Below are positions 17,160 to 25,350 of a stretch of DNA of 64,000 nt, in pieces. The notes beneath the pieces are model-generated. The model saw only the letters and a program-made list of their open reading frames with translations. It was not told the DNA's origin and searched no databases. The stretch spans positions 124,001 through 188,000 of the forward strand of contig WHSZ01000001.1 of NCBI GenBank assembly GCA_009379845.1, in the 5' to 3' direction. Numbering within the stretch: position 1 is the stretch's first letter; every line of letters starts with the position of its first letter. This DNA comes from Pseudonocardiaceae bacterium. Lineage in GTDB: Bacteria; Actinomycetota; Actinomycetes; Mycobacteriales; Pseudonocardiaceae. A program made the position numbers and the translations under genes.

Positions 17160-18083
17160 ATGCTCGACATTCACCGGATGCGCTTGCTGCACGAGTTCGC
17201 GACCAGGGGAACGATCGCGGCCACCGCGAACGCGCTCGGCTACAGTCCTTCCGCGGTGTCCCAGCAGCTGTCCACGCTGGAGCGCGAAGCCGGCACCTCG
17301 TTGCTCGACCGGACCGCGCGGAGTGCCGAGTTGACCGAGGCCGGCAGGCGGCTCGCCGAGCACGCCGGGCGGATTCTGGCCGACGTCGAGCTGGCCGAAG
17401 CGGAGCTGGCCAGCCACACCGGCCAGCCGAGCGGACCGGTGTCGATCACGGCGTTCCCGACCGCGGCTGTTGCCCTCGCCCCGTCGGTCACCAGGCGGCT
17501 GCGGCGCTACCCGGACCTCAGCCTGGTGCTGCGGCAGGCCGCCGCCGCGGAAAGCCTCGCGCAGCTGCGATCCGGCGACATCGATATCGCTCTGGTCGAC
17601 GACTGGACAGGGGAACTGGCCGGTGGTCACGCCCGGCTGCACGTGCACTGGCTGTGCCACGACCCCCTGGTGCTGGCCGTGCCGGCCGACCACCGGCTGG
17701 CCGGCGACGCTCCCGTCCGGCTGCGCGACCTCGGCACCGACTCGTGGATCGCCGCGCCACCCACCGAGCCCTCCCGGCTCGCCATGGACCGGCTGCTCAC
17801 CGCCGCCGGTGCCAAACCCGCGCAGCCGTGGGAATTTCAGGGCCTGGACACCGCGATGGCGCTGGTCGCCCAGGGGCTCGGCATCGCGCTGGTGCCCCGG
17901 ATGGCCACCTCGTCGAAAGCGGCCACCGTGGCGCTTCGCGCCCTACCGGGGCGGCCTCCCGCTCGGGACATCTACGCGATCAGCCGGCAGGCAAGCGCCA
18001 GCCGGCCGGCCGTCGCCGCCGCACTGGACGCGCTCCGCATGGCGGCCCGCGAGCAGGAAGCCCGCGTCACGCCGCTGGGGTGA
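17160..18083 (+). CDS. LysR-family transcriptional regulator
   Basis: A 307-residue LysR regulator. The N-terminal winged helix-turn-helix (residues about 2-60: LLHEFATRGTIAATANALGYSPSAVSQQLSTLER) is followed by a linker helix and a periplasmic-binding-like effector domain (about 90-295). It is divergent from an aminotransferase, the usual layout for a LysR and its target. The 3' end overlaps the convergent glycerate kinase gene by 17 bp. The effector is unknown, possibly an amino or keto acid. Confidence 0.93.
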   Translation: MLDIHRMRLLHEFATRGTIAATANALGYSPSAVSQQLSTLEREAGTSLLDRTARSAELTEAGRRLAEHAGRILADVELAEAELASHTGQPSGPVSITAFPTAAVALAPSVTRRLRRYPDLSLVLRQAAAAESLAQLRSGDIDIALVDDWTGELAGGHARLHVHWLCHDPLVLAVPADHRLAGDAPVRLRDLGTDSWIAAPPTEPSRLAMDRLLTAAGAKPAQPWEFQGLDTAMALVAQGLGIALVPRMATSSKAATVALRALPGRPPARDIYAISRQASASRPAVAAALDALRMAAREQEARVTPLG

Positions 18084-19254
18084 ACACCGGCGCGGTGCCC
18101 AGCGAGCGGCCAACCAACACCAGCCGAAGGGTGCGTTCGGTGGCCTCAGCGATCAGTTCGGGTGCTCGTTCGATGGCTTCCGCGAGCTCAATGGGGGCGG
18201 CCAGGATTCCCGCGAGCGCGTCGATTCCGGCCGCGTAGTTGTGCTGAGCGTCCCTGCCGATGGTGCCAGCCATGGCGATCACCGGCTTGCCGTACCGCTT
18301 GGCCCTGCCGGCCACCTCGGCTGGAACCTTGCCGAGCGGGGTCTGGAAATCGATCGCCCCCTCCGCGGTGATCACCAGGTCGGCCACGGCCAGCCGCGCG
18401 TCCAGCTCGATGTGATCGAGCAGCACGTCGAACCGGGGCCGCAGACGCGCGCCGAGCACTCCGGCGAGGCCGGCGCCGAGCCCACCGGACGCCCCGCTTC
18501 CCGGTATACCCCGCACATCGTTGCCATGTTCGGCGAGCAGCCTCGCCCAGTGCTCCATCGCCGAGGACAACCGCCGCACCTGCCTGCGGTCCGCGCCCTT
18601 CTGCGGCCCGAAAACCCGCGCCACACCGCGCGACCCGGTGAGCATGTTGTACGGGTTGCACGCGATGTCGATGTCCGCTTCGGACAGTCGCGGATCCACG
18701 CCGGACACGTCGATCCTGGCGGTCTCGGCCACCCGGTAACCCCCTGGCCCGATGTCGGTGCCGGCGCCGTCCAGCAGCCGGATTCCGAGCGCCCGCAACG
18801 CTCCGGCTCCCCCGTCGCAGGTGCCGGAATCCCCGCAACCGACCACGATCCGGTCGGCACCGGCGTCAAGCGCCGCACGGATGAGTTCGCCGACGCCGTA
18901 GGTTGTTCCAACACCCGGATCCCTGCGATCCGGCGGCACCAGGCGCAATCCGGCCGCCGCGGCCATCTCCACGATCGCGGTGCGCGGCCCGGGACCGCCG
19001 AGCACGCCGAAATGGGCGCGCACCTGTTCACCCAGCGGGCCGGTCACCGTCACCGGCACCAGGTAGCCACCGGTGAGCGTCGCGAGGGTGCGCGCCGAGC
19101 CCTCCCCGCCGTCCACGAGCGGAACCGAATCGACGATCGCCTCCGGAACCACCCGCCGCACACCGCGTTCGATGGCCTCCGCAACCGCCTCAGCGTCCAG
19201 GCACTCCTTGAACCCGCTCGGCGCGATCATCAGACGCAACGGATCAACAGTCAT
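18067..19254 (-). CDS. Glycerate kinase (GarK/GlxK family)
   Basis: A 395-residue glycerate kinase that phosphorylates D-glycerate. The family landmarks are IAPSGFKECLDAEAVAEAI at the N-terminus, VPLVDGGEGSARTLA, VGCGDSGTCDGGAGAL and GSGASGGLGAGL with AEGAIDFQT. The start is the ATG at 19254 with GGAGGA upstream. It lies 30 bp downstream of a DASS-type transporter on the same strand, suggesting uptake plus phosphorylation of glycerate or a related acid. Its C-terminal coding end overlaps the convergent lysR by 17 bp. Confidence 0.92.
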   Translation of the reverse strand: MTVDPLRLMIAPSGFKECLDAEAVAEAIERGVRRVVPEAIVDSVPLVDGGEGSARTLATLTGGYLVPVTVTGPLGEQVRAHFGVLGGPGPRTAIVEMAAAAGLRLVPPDRRDPGVGTTYGVGELIRAALDAGADRIVVGCGDSGTCDGGAGALRALGIRLLDGAGTDIGPGGYRVAETARIDVSGVDPRLSEADIDIACNPYNMLTGSRGVARVFGPQKGADRRQVRRLSSAMEHWARLLAEHGNDVRGIPGSGASGGLGAGLAGVLGARLRPRFDVLLDHIELDARLAVADLVITAEGAIDFQTPLGKVPAEVAGRAKRYGKPVIAMAGTIGRDAQHNYAAGIDALAGILAAPIELAEAIERAPELIAEATERTLRLVLVGRSLGTAPVFTPAA

Positions 19255-19284
19255 TTCTTCCTCCACAATGGACTCGTCGGCGGT

Positions 19285-20790
19285 TCAGTACAGCGGAAGC
19301 CCGAGCGATGGCCAGACGAACAGCGCGAAGGCCAGCACCAGCACCGCCATCAGCGGGCCGAGGAACGCGGAAAGCCGCAGCAGGTCGGCGCGGCGGTAGG
19401 TGGGCACGTCCGTGACGGCACCGAACATCGCCACCGGCTTCGCCGAGGACGGCAGCGTGTGGCAGAAACCGGAGGCAACCGTGGAGGCGAACGCCACCGC
19501 GGCCGGGTTCATCCCGAACGAGACGGCGAGCGGGATCAGCAGCGGTACCAGCACCGAGGATCGGGCTGACCGAGACTGCAGCACCAGATGCGCGGCGGTG
19601 CTGGCGAGCACCACCCCGACGAGGAACGTGGTCGGCGAGCCATCCGCCGACCCGAACAGCGCCCCGGTCAACCAGTCCGCCGCGCCGGAGCTGGCAAGGG
19701 CACCGCCGAGTGCCGCGGTTGAGGCCATGAACAGCAACAAGGACCACGGGATCGAGGCGAGCGCGGCGCCCATCCCGACGGTGCCGAGCCGCGGCGCGGT
19801 CACCGCGATCGCGCCGAGCAACGCCACCAGCGCGGGCGAGAGGCCGTGCGCGGTTTCGGTGCACCACAACAGCACGACCGCGCAGAGCGTGGCGAGCGCC
19901 TTGCGCTGCGGCACGGAAAGTGCTCCGGTGACCCTGGTCTGGGAGAGCGCGCCGAGCCGATCCGCGTCGATCGCCAGCGGTGCGGCCCGATCGGCGCGCG
20001 AGGTCATCAACAGCAGCACCAGCTCACCGGCCAGATGCGAGCTGAGCACCGCGAACGGCGCACCGAGCAGCAGCCATTGCCCGTAGCCGATTCCGGAACC
20101 CGTGCTGCCGGCGAGTATCTGGCTGGTGATCAGGTGCGCGCCGGCGCCGATCAGCGTGGCGACCGCGGAAAGCAGGATGACGGTGGGAAACAGCACGGCC
20201 AGCGCGCGCACCACGGCCGGGCGTGCGCGCAACACCTTGGCGAGTGCCAGGAACACCGGTAGCACCAGCGCCGCGCGGCCCGAGGTGGCCGGTACCGCGA
20301 GCGCGGTCAGCAGCAGCGCGACGGTGATCAGGTGCGCGAGTTGACGTACCGTGCGCGCGTGGGAGATCAGCAGCACCGCGATCCTGGCCGGCAGCCCGGT
20401 TTCGGACAGCCCGGCGGCCAGCACGAAGGCGGCGATCAGCAGCCAGATCGTCTCGCCGCCGAGCGAACCGAACATGGTGTCGGCGTCGAGCACACCGGTG
20501 AGCACCAGTGCGAGTACCGCGCTGAGTCCGACGAAGGTGTCATCCAGCCGGCCGAACATCCAGGCCAGCACCGCGGCGGTGAACACCACGAGGGTCGTCC
20601 TGCCGGCCGCCGGAAGGCCGCCTTCGGGGCCGGGCAGCAACACCAGCAACGGCACCAGGCAGCCGGCCGCGGCCGCCAGTCCCCACACCCAACGCGGTAC
20701 GCCCGCCCGGCCCCGCGGGGACGAGGGTGGCGGCACCCTGCGGCGCGGCGTGCTGGCGTACGTCGTGATCGGTGTGGTCGGTGCGGTCAT
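19285..20790 (-). CDS. DASS-family (SLC13-like) anion:sodium symporter
   Basis: A 501-residue integral membrane protein with about 12-13 hydrophobic segments and a Pro/Arg-rich cytoplasmic N-terminus. The pattern GGETIWLLIAAFVLAAGLSETGLPARIA, the ATSGRAALVLPVFLALAKVL loop and the C-terminal SGFCHTLPSSAKPVAMFG hairpin resemble DASS carriers for dicarboxylates or other anions. It is followed 30 bp later by glycerate kinase, so glycerate or a tartronate-like acid is a reasonable substrate, but this is inferred from context. Starts at ATG 20790. Confidence 0.8.
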   Translation of the reverse strand: MTAPTTPITTYASTPRRRVPPPSSPRGRAGVPRWVWGLAAAAGCLVPLLVLLPGPEGGLPAAGRTTLVVFTAAVLAWMFGRLDDTFVGLSAVLALVLTGVLDADTMFGSLGGETIWLLIAAFVLAAGLSETGLPARIAVLLISHARTVRQLAHLITVALLLTALAVPATSGRAALVLPVFLALAKVLRARPAVVRALAVLFPTVILLSAVATLIGAGAHLITSQILAGSTGSGIGYGQWLLLGAPFAVLSSHLAGELVLLLMTSRADRAAPLAIDADRLGALSQTRVTGALSVPQRKALATLCAVVLLWCTETAHGLSPALVALLGAIAVTAPRLGTVGMGAALASIPWSLLLFMASTAALGGALASSGAADWLTGALFGSADGSPTTFLVGVVLASTAAHLVLQSRSARSSVLVPLLIPLAVSFGMNPAAVAFASTVASGFCHTLPSSAKPVAMFGAVTDVPTYRRADLLRLSAFLGPLMAVLVLAFALFVWPSLGLPLY

Positions 20791-20861
20791 TCCACCGACA
20801 TTGGTGGTGCCCGCTGAGGTGCCGGTGAGCCGCGAATGAGAGCGCCTTCATCCGCGCGCGG

Positions 20862-21533
20862 TCAGGAACCGAGCCGATACCCCATCCCGCGCGCGGTCTG
20901 AATGCGCTCGGCCCCGACCTTGCGGCGCAGTGTGCGCACATATACGTCGACCACATTGGACCCGGGATCGAAGTCGTAACCCCAGACATGGGACAGGATC
21001 TGCTCCCTGGAGAGCACCTGACCCGGATGCCGTAAGAACAGCTCGAGCAACGCGAATTCGCGCGCGGTCAGATCCACCGTGCCCTTGGGTGTCCGCGCCC
21101 GGCGGGTCCGCAGGTCAAGGGAAAGCTCCTCGTGCCGCAGCACGGTGATCTCCGAAGGCCGCTCCGGTGATCGCAGCCGCAGCCGCACCCTGGCCAGCAG
21201 CTCCTCGAACCGGAACGGTTTGGTCATGTAGTCGTCCGCGCCGCCCTCCAGCCCCGCGACGGTGTCCCCCACCTCGTCCCGCGCGGTCAGGATGATCACC
21301 GGCGTCTGCACCTGCGCATGCCGCATCGCCCGCAACACGTCGAACCCATCCCTGCCAGGCAGCCCGAGATCGAGCACCACGAGGTCGAACGATTCGGCGA
21401 CCGCGCTGGCAAGCGCGGCATTCCCGTCCGTCACGACGGAGGTGGCGAAACCGTTCGCCCGCAAGCCCTTTTCCACGAACGACGCGATGCGCTGCTCGTC
21501 CTCGGCGATCAGGATCCGGGACACTACCGTCAT
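20862..21533 (-). CDS. OmpR-family response regulator
   Basis: A 223-residue two-component regulator. The receiver domain (about 6-118) has the acidic pair E11-D12, phospho-acceptor D55 (VVLDLGLPGRDG), the switch Thr in LTARDE and a conserved Lys in TKPFRFEEL. The C-terminal winged helix (about 128-223) includes LTAREFALLELFLRHPGQVLSREQIL and VDVYVRTLRRKVG. Its ATG overlaps the kinase TGA (ATGA at 21530-21533), so kinase and regulator are coupled. No target promoter is evident. Confidence 0.96.
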   Translation of the reverse strand: MTVVSRILIAEDEQRIASFVEKGLRANGFATSVVTDGNAALASAVAESFDLVVLDLGLPGRDGFDVLRAMRHAQVQTPVIILTARDEVGDTVAGLEGGADDYMTKPFRFEELLARVRLRLRSPERPSEITVLRHEELSLDLRTRRARTPKGTVDLTAREFALLELFLRHPGQVLSREQILSHVWGYDFDPGSNVVDVYVRTLRRKVGAERIQTARGMGYRLGS

Positions 21534-23092
21534 CCCAACTCGGTATCCGGTTGCGCGGGAATCTCCACCCCGAACGTGGCGCCGTTGCCCGGTTCGGACA
21601 GCACGCGCACCCGCCCGTGATGCGCGTCGGCGATGGCCTTCACGATCGCCAGGCCGAGCCCGGCCGCACTGCCCTCCCGGGGGCTGCCCGCTCCCCTCGC
21701 GAACCGCTGGAAGATCCGCTCGACCTCCTCCTGCTGAACCCCCGGCCCGCTGTCGGTCACCCAGAACGACACCACACCGTGATACAGCGTCGAGCCGAGC
21801 CGGATCTCGTCACCGGCCGCGGTGTGCTGCACCGCGTTCTGCGCCAGCTGCACAACGGCCTGGGTGATCCGCTGCGCGTCCAGCCAGGCCTCACCCTCGC
21901 CGATCCGCTCCAACGTCCACCTGCGGTCGGCGACGGCACGCACCTTCGCGTCGATGTCGCTGGTCAGCTCCGGAACCGAGGTCCACGCGGGGGCCACGAA
22001 ATCGGGCTGCTCGGCCTTGGCGAGCAGCAGCAGATCTTCCACGATGCGCCCCATCCGGTCCAGCTCGTCGGTGCACAGCCGCACCACCTCGGCACGCTCG
22101 GCGGGATCGTCACCCATCAACTCCAGGTGCCCTCGCACGATGGTGATCGGGGTGCGCAGCTCGTGCCCCGCGTCGTCGAGGAACTGCTGCCTGGTGCGGA
22201 ACGCGCCCTCCAGCCGGTCCAGCATCGCGTTGAACTGCCGGGCGAGCGCGGCGATGTCGTCCCTGCCCTGCACCGGGATGCGGTGGGTCAGGTCGTGCTC
22301 GGTCAGCGCCGCCGCGGTTTGCCGTACGGTCCGCACCGGCGCCAGGATCTGCCCGGCGACCAGCCAGGACACCCCGGCGGCAAGCAGCAGGCCGAGGCCG
22401 CTGACCAGCAGCAGGGTGCGCACCGTGCTCTCCGCGGAACTCTGCGCCGGCTCGAGGAAGTAGCCGGCGATGAACCAGGCCCCGCCGTCGCCCGCCCGCT
22501 GGCCGGCCCGCTCGGCCGGCAACACGGTCACCTTGATCCAGCGCATCTGCCCGCGTGCGGTCTGCGCCGTGCCGGTGTGCCGAGGATCGTTCACGATCGA
22601 GTTCAGCAGCGGGTCGCCGAGCGGGATGCGGCGTACCGCCTCGTTGCCCTGCCGGAGCACGTCAAGGCCGCTGGGGTCGCGCACCACGCCGAGCAACGTC
22701 TCCGCGGTGTCGGTGTGCTGGCCGCGCAGGTGCAGATCCATCAGCTCGCCGGGCTCCCCGACCAGCCCGCCGGTGCTGGGATTGTGCCCGCTGGCCGCGA
22801 AACTGCGGAACTCCTCCGCGTCCTGCTCCAGCGCCCGGTTGACCCGCTCCTCGATCTCGGTGAACAGGAACTGCCGCACCAGCAGCACCACGGTGGCCAG
22901 CCCGGCAGCCATCACCAGCACCAGCCAACCCATGATCTGCACCCTGGCCGGGATGCGGCTCCCGCCTACCTTGCCGGGGGCGCTCGCCAGCCGCGCGAGC
23001 CGGCCGATCGGCTGGGTGTTCCCGATCGCCGCCCCCGCGTCGGGGTGCAGCGGCAACGGGCGGGTCGGCGCACCCGCCTTCGAATCAGCCAT
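21530..23092 (-). CDS. Membrane sensor histidine kinase (HAMP)
   Basis: A 520-residue sensor kinase: cytoplasmic N-tail (1-53), TM1 (about 54-76), an extracellular sensor of about 145 residues, TM2 (about 226-249), HAMP (about 250-303), a HisKA domain with H310 (LDDAGHELRTPITIV) and a HATPase domain (N-box AQNAVQHT, G1 DSGPG, G2 GLGLAIVKAI). The extracellular part has no recognised fold. The ATG at 23092 overlaps the preceding small gene by 8 bp, and the response regulator follows. All three read as one operon, preceded by a 30-bp palindrome. Confidence 0.95.
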   Translation of the reverse strand: MADSKAGAPTRPLPLHPDAGAAIGNTQPIGRLARLASAPGKVGGSRIPARVQIMGWLVLVMAAGLATVVLLVRQFLFTEIEERVNRALEQDAEEFRSFAASGHNPSTGGLVGEPGELMDLHLRGQHTDTAETLLGVVRDPSGLDVLRQGNEAVRRIPLGDPLLNSIVNDPRHTGTAQTARGQMRWIKVTVLPAERAGQRAGDGGAWFIAGYFLEPAQSSAESTVRTLLLVSGLGLLLAAGVSWLVAGQILAPVRTVRQTAAALTEHDLTHRIPVQGRDDIAALARQFNAMLDRLEGAFRTRQQFLDDAGHELRTPITIVRGHLELMGDDPAERAEVVRLCTDELDRMGRIVEDLLLLAKAEQPDFVAPAWTSVPELTSDIDAKVRAVADRRWTLERIGEGEAWLDAQRITQAVVQLAQNAVQHTAAGDEIRLGSTLYHGVVSFWVTDSGPGVQQEEVERIFQRFARGAGSPREGSAAGLGLAIVKAIADAHHGRVRVLSEPGNGATFGVEIPAQPDTELG

Positions 23093-23426
23093 CGTCCGGC
23101 CCGTCATCGGCGTCGTCGTCACCGTCGTCATCATCATCCACCGGGGGTGGCGGCGGGATGTGTGTGCGGGTGTTCGGCCGGGTGGTCGGCTTGGTGGGCG
23201 GCTGGTTGGACGGCTGGGTCGATGGCGCCTGCCGGTCGGTGCTCGGCGCCGGCCGCGGGCCGGTGTTTCCCGAGGTGCGTGGCACCGATTCGCCTTCACC
23301 GATGCGCACCACGCCGGGCACCTGTGGCGGCTCCGGACCGGAGACCAGCAGGTAGGTTCCCAGCGCGGCGCCGACGGGCAGCGCAACGACGGCGACCAGC
23401 GCCGTCGCGCGAGGTGCACGGCTCAT
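23085..23426 (-). CDS. Small membrane-anchored protein with acidic poly-Asp tail
   Basis: A 113-residue protein with a basic start, one hydrophobic segment (about residues 8-28, signal anchor or signal peptide), then a Pro/Ser/Thr/Arg-rich exported stretch with an NQPPTKPTTRPNTR-like run, a Pro run and a terminal Asp-rich tail of about 16 residues. The stop overlaps the kinase start by 8 bp, so it is part of the operon. A role as extracytoplasmic partner or ligand modulator of the kinase is inferred from position. The acidic tail could bind cations. I chose ATG 23426; a GTG at 23435 would add three codons. I recognise no named family. Confidence 0.7.
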   Translation of the reverse strand: MSRAPRATALVAVVALPVGAALGTYLLVSGPEPPQVPGVVRIGEGESVPRTSGNTGPRPAPSTDRQAPSTQPSNQPPTKPTTRPNTRTHIPPPPPVDDDDDGDDDADDGPDDG

Positions 23427-23465
23427 GGTGTTCACCGTCTCAGGCGGGCACCGGGTTTCCGGTGA

Positions 23466-23495
23466 GGACTAGATGAAAAATACTTCATCTAGTCC
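23466..23495. promoter_or_regulatory. Perfect 30-bp palindrome (12-bp arms) between ABC and kinase operons
   Basis: Arms GGACTAGATGAA (23466-23477) and TTCATCTAGTCC (23484-23495) with loop AAATAC. It is AT-rich in very GC-rich DNA, 59 bp past the ABC permease stop and 40 bp before the small-protein start. It lacks a U-tract on either strand. It could be an operator of the kinase operon or a terminator for the ABC operon; the position does not decide between them. Confidence 0.7.
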
Positions 23496-23554
23496 GCCAC
23501 CCCGGCCCGTGAGTACTTCCAGGTGCGATAGCGGCTGTTCGGCCTTTGATCTGG

Positions 23555-24451
23555 TCAGCCTTTGATACTGCCGGCGGTGAGCGCGCCGACGATGTAGCGC
23601 TGCAGCACGACGAACACCACGATCACCGGAGCGACCGCGAGGATGCTGCCGGCGGCCACATATTGCAGCGTCACCTCGCCGGTGGTCTGCTGCAAGTTCA
23701 CCACGCCGACCGACACCGGGTACAGGTTCGAGTCGTCCACCAGCACGAACGGCACAACGAACTGCGACCAGCTCAGCACCGCGACCACGATCGCCGCGGA
23801 CGCGATACCGGGCGCGGCGGCCGGAACCACCACCGTGAGCAGGGCCCGCCACCTGGTGGCGCCGTCCACCATCGCCGCCTCGTCCAGCTGCGCTGGGATG
23901 GAATCCAGGTAGTTGCGCAGGAACCAGGTCAGGAACGGCGCGGTGACCGCGACGTACACCAGGATCATCCCGAAGTAGTTGTTGATCAAGCCGACCGACA
24001 CGAACAGCCGGTAGACGGGGACGATCAGCACCACCGGAGAGATCAGCTGGCAGGCGAGTACCAGCCGGGAGAACACGCCGCTGCCGCGGAACCGCAACCG
24101 GGACAGGCCGTAGCCGGCCGGCACGCAGACGGCAAGGCAGCCGGCCACCGAGCCCGCCACCACGATCAGCGAGTTGAGCAGGTAGCGGCCGATGTCCGAG
24201 GTGGCCAGCACGTGGCCGTAGTTCTCCCACCGAAGCTCGGACGGCAGCAGCGGCGGCGGGGTGGCCACCACCTCCTGCGGGGTCCGCAGCGACAGCGAGA
24301 ACACCCACAGCAGCGGGAACGCGAACAGCGCCACGACCACCACCATCGCCACGTACAGACCGGCGTTCTGCCAGCGTCGCCGCGCCCGGCTACGCCGCGT
24401 CGTGGAGGCCGGCCGGGCGCGCGGCGCCGGGGCGGTGCGGGCCGTGGTCAT
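23555..24451 (-). CDS. ABC sugar transporter permease, MalG type
   Basis: A 298-residue permease of a carbohydrate ABC importer. After a basic Ala/Arg-rich N-tail it has six membrane segments and the inner-membrane coupling loop DEAAMVDGATRWRALLTVVVP (EAA motif, about residue 195-215), which docks on the ATPase. Its ATG overlaps the TGA of the upstream permease (ATGA). It is last of three genes (binding protein, MalF-like, MalG-like), followed by the 30-bp palindrome. No ATPase gene is present, so it likely uses a shared MsiK-type ATPase elsewhere. Confidence 0.93.
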   Translation of the reverse strand: MTTARTAPAPRARPASTTRRSRARRRWQNAGLYVAMVVVVALFAFPLLWVFSLSLRTPQEVVATPPPLLPSELRWENYGHVLATSDIGRYLLNSLIVVAGSVAGCLAVCVPAGYGLSRLRFRGSGVFSRLVLACQLISPVVLIVPVYRLFVSVGLINNYFGMILVYVAVTAPFLTWFLRNYLDSIPAQLDEAAMVDGATRWRALLTVVVPAAAPGIASAAIVVAVLSWSQFVVPFVLVDDSNLYPVSVGVVNLQQTTGEVTLQYVAAGSILAVAPVIVVFVVLQRYIVGALTAGSIKG

Positions 24452-25350
24452 ACCCTCGCCTCCCGTCGGGACGTGTGGCGGAAGTAGATGCCGATCATCA
24501 CCAGGTTGATCAGCAGGAGCACCACGGACATCGCGGCACCCCTGCCGAGGCCGAGCTGCACGAACATCTGGTCGTAGATCCCGAGCGCGAGTACCTGAGT
24601 CGAGGTGCCCGGCCCGCCGCCGGTCAGCGCCATCACCATGTCGAAGGTGTTGAACGTCTCCACGGTGATCGTGACGAGGTTGATCGTGATCATCGGCAGC
24701 AACACCGGCAGCACCACGGTGCGAAAGGACTGGAAGGCTCCGGCCCCGTCGATCCGCGCGGCCTCGAGCAGATCTCGCGGCACGGTCTGCAAGCCCGCGT
24801 ACATCAGGATCATGGAAAGCGCGGTCCCCCGCCACACGTTCGCGACGATCACCGAGATCAGCGCGGTGTTCGGGTCGGAGAGGAACGCGTGGTCGGAACC
24901 CAGCCCCAGCAGCCCGCCGAGGTGGTTCAGGATGCCCGACGCGCTCTCCTGGTACAGCAGGCTCCAGATCACCCCGATCACCACGCCGGGGATCGCCCAG
25001 GCGGCCAGCACAACGGTGCGGGTGACGAGTGCCCCGCGCAGGCCCCTGCGCTTGGCGGTATCCACCAGCAGGGCGATCGCGAAACCCAGCAGCAGCTGGA
25101 AAATCACGCTGAAGATCACGAACACGAACGTGACGTGCAGCGTGGAGACGAAGTCCTGCCCGGCCGCGATGCTGCGGTAGGTCTGCGCGGTGTACGAGTA
25201 CGGTTCGTCGGCGACCAGCGTGGCGTCGGTGAAGCTCAGCCGCACGATCTCCACCAGCGGGTAGCCGAAGACCACCAGCAGCACCGCGCCGAGCGGCAGC
25301 ATCCACAGCCACGGGCGGGACGTTCCGGGAACCGTTGTCGGCGCGGTCAT
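24448..25350 (-). CDS. ABC sugar transporter permease, MalF type
   Basis: A 300-residue permease with six membrane segments and the EAA-type loop LLEAARIDGAGAFQSFRTVVLP (about residues 205-226). It partners the MalG-type permease. ATG 25350 overlaps the binding-protein stop by 4 bp; its own stop overlaps the next ATG by 4 bp, so all three genes are translationally coupled. Substrate is presumably an oligosaccharide but not determinable from the sequence. Confidence 0.93.
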   Translation of the reverse strand: MTAPTTVPGTSRPWLWMLPLGAVLLVVFGYPLVEIVRLSFTDATLVADEPYSYTAQTYRSIAAGQDFVSTLHVTFVFVIFSVIFQLLLGFAIALLVDTAKRRGLRGALVTRTVVLAAWAIPGVVIGVIWSLLYQESASGILNHLGGLLGLGSDHAFLSDPNTALISVIVANVWRGTALSMILMYAGLQTVPRDLLEAARIDGAGAFQSFRTVVLPVLLPMITINLVTITVETFNTFDMVMALTGGGPGTSTQVLALGIYDQMFVQLGLGRGAAMSVVLLLINLVMIGIYFRHTSRREARV

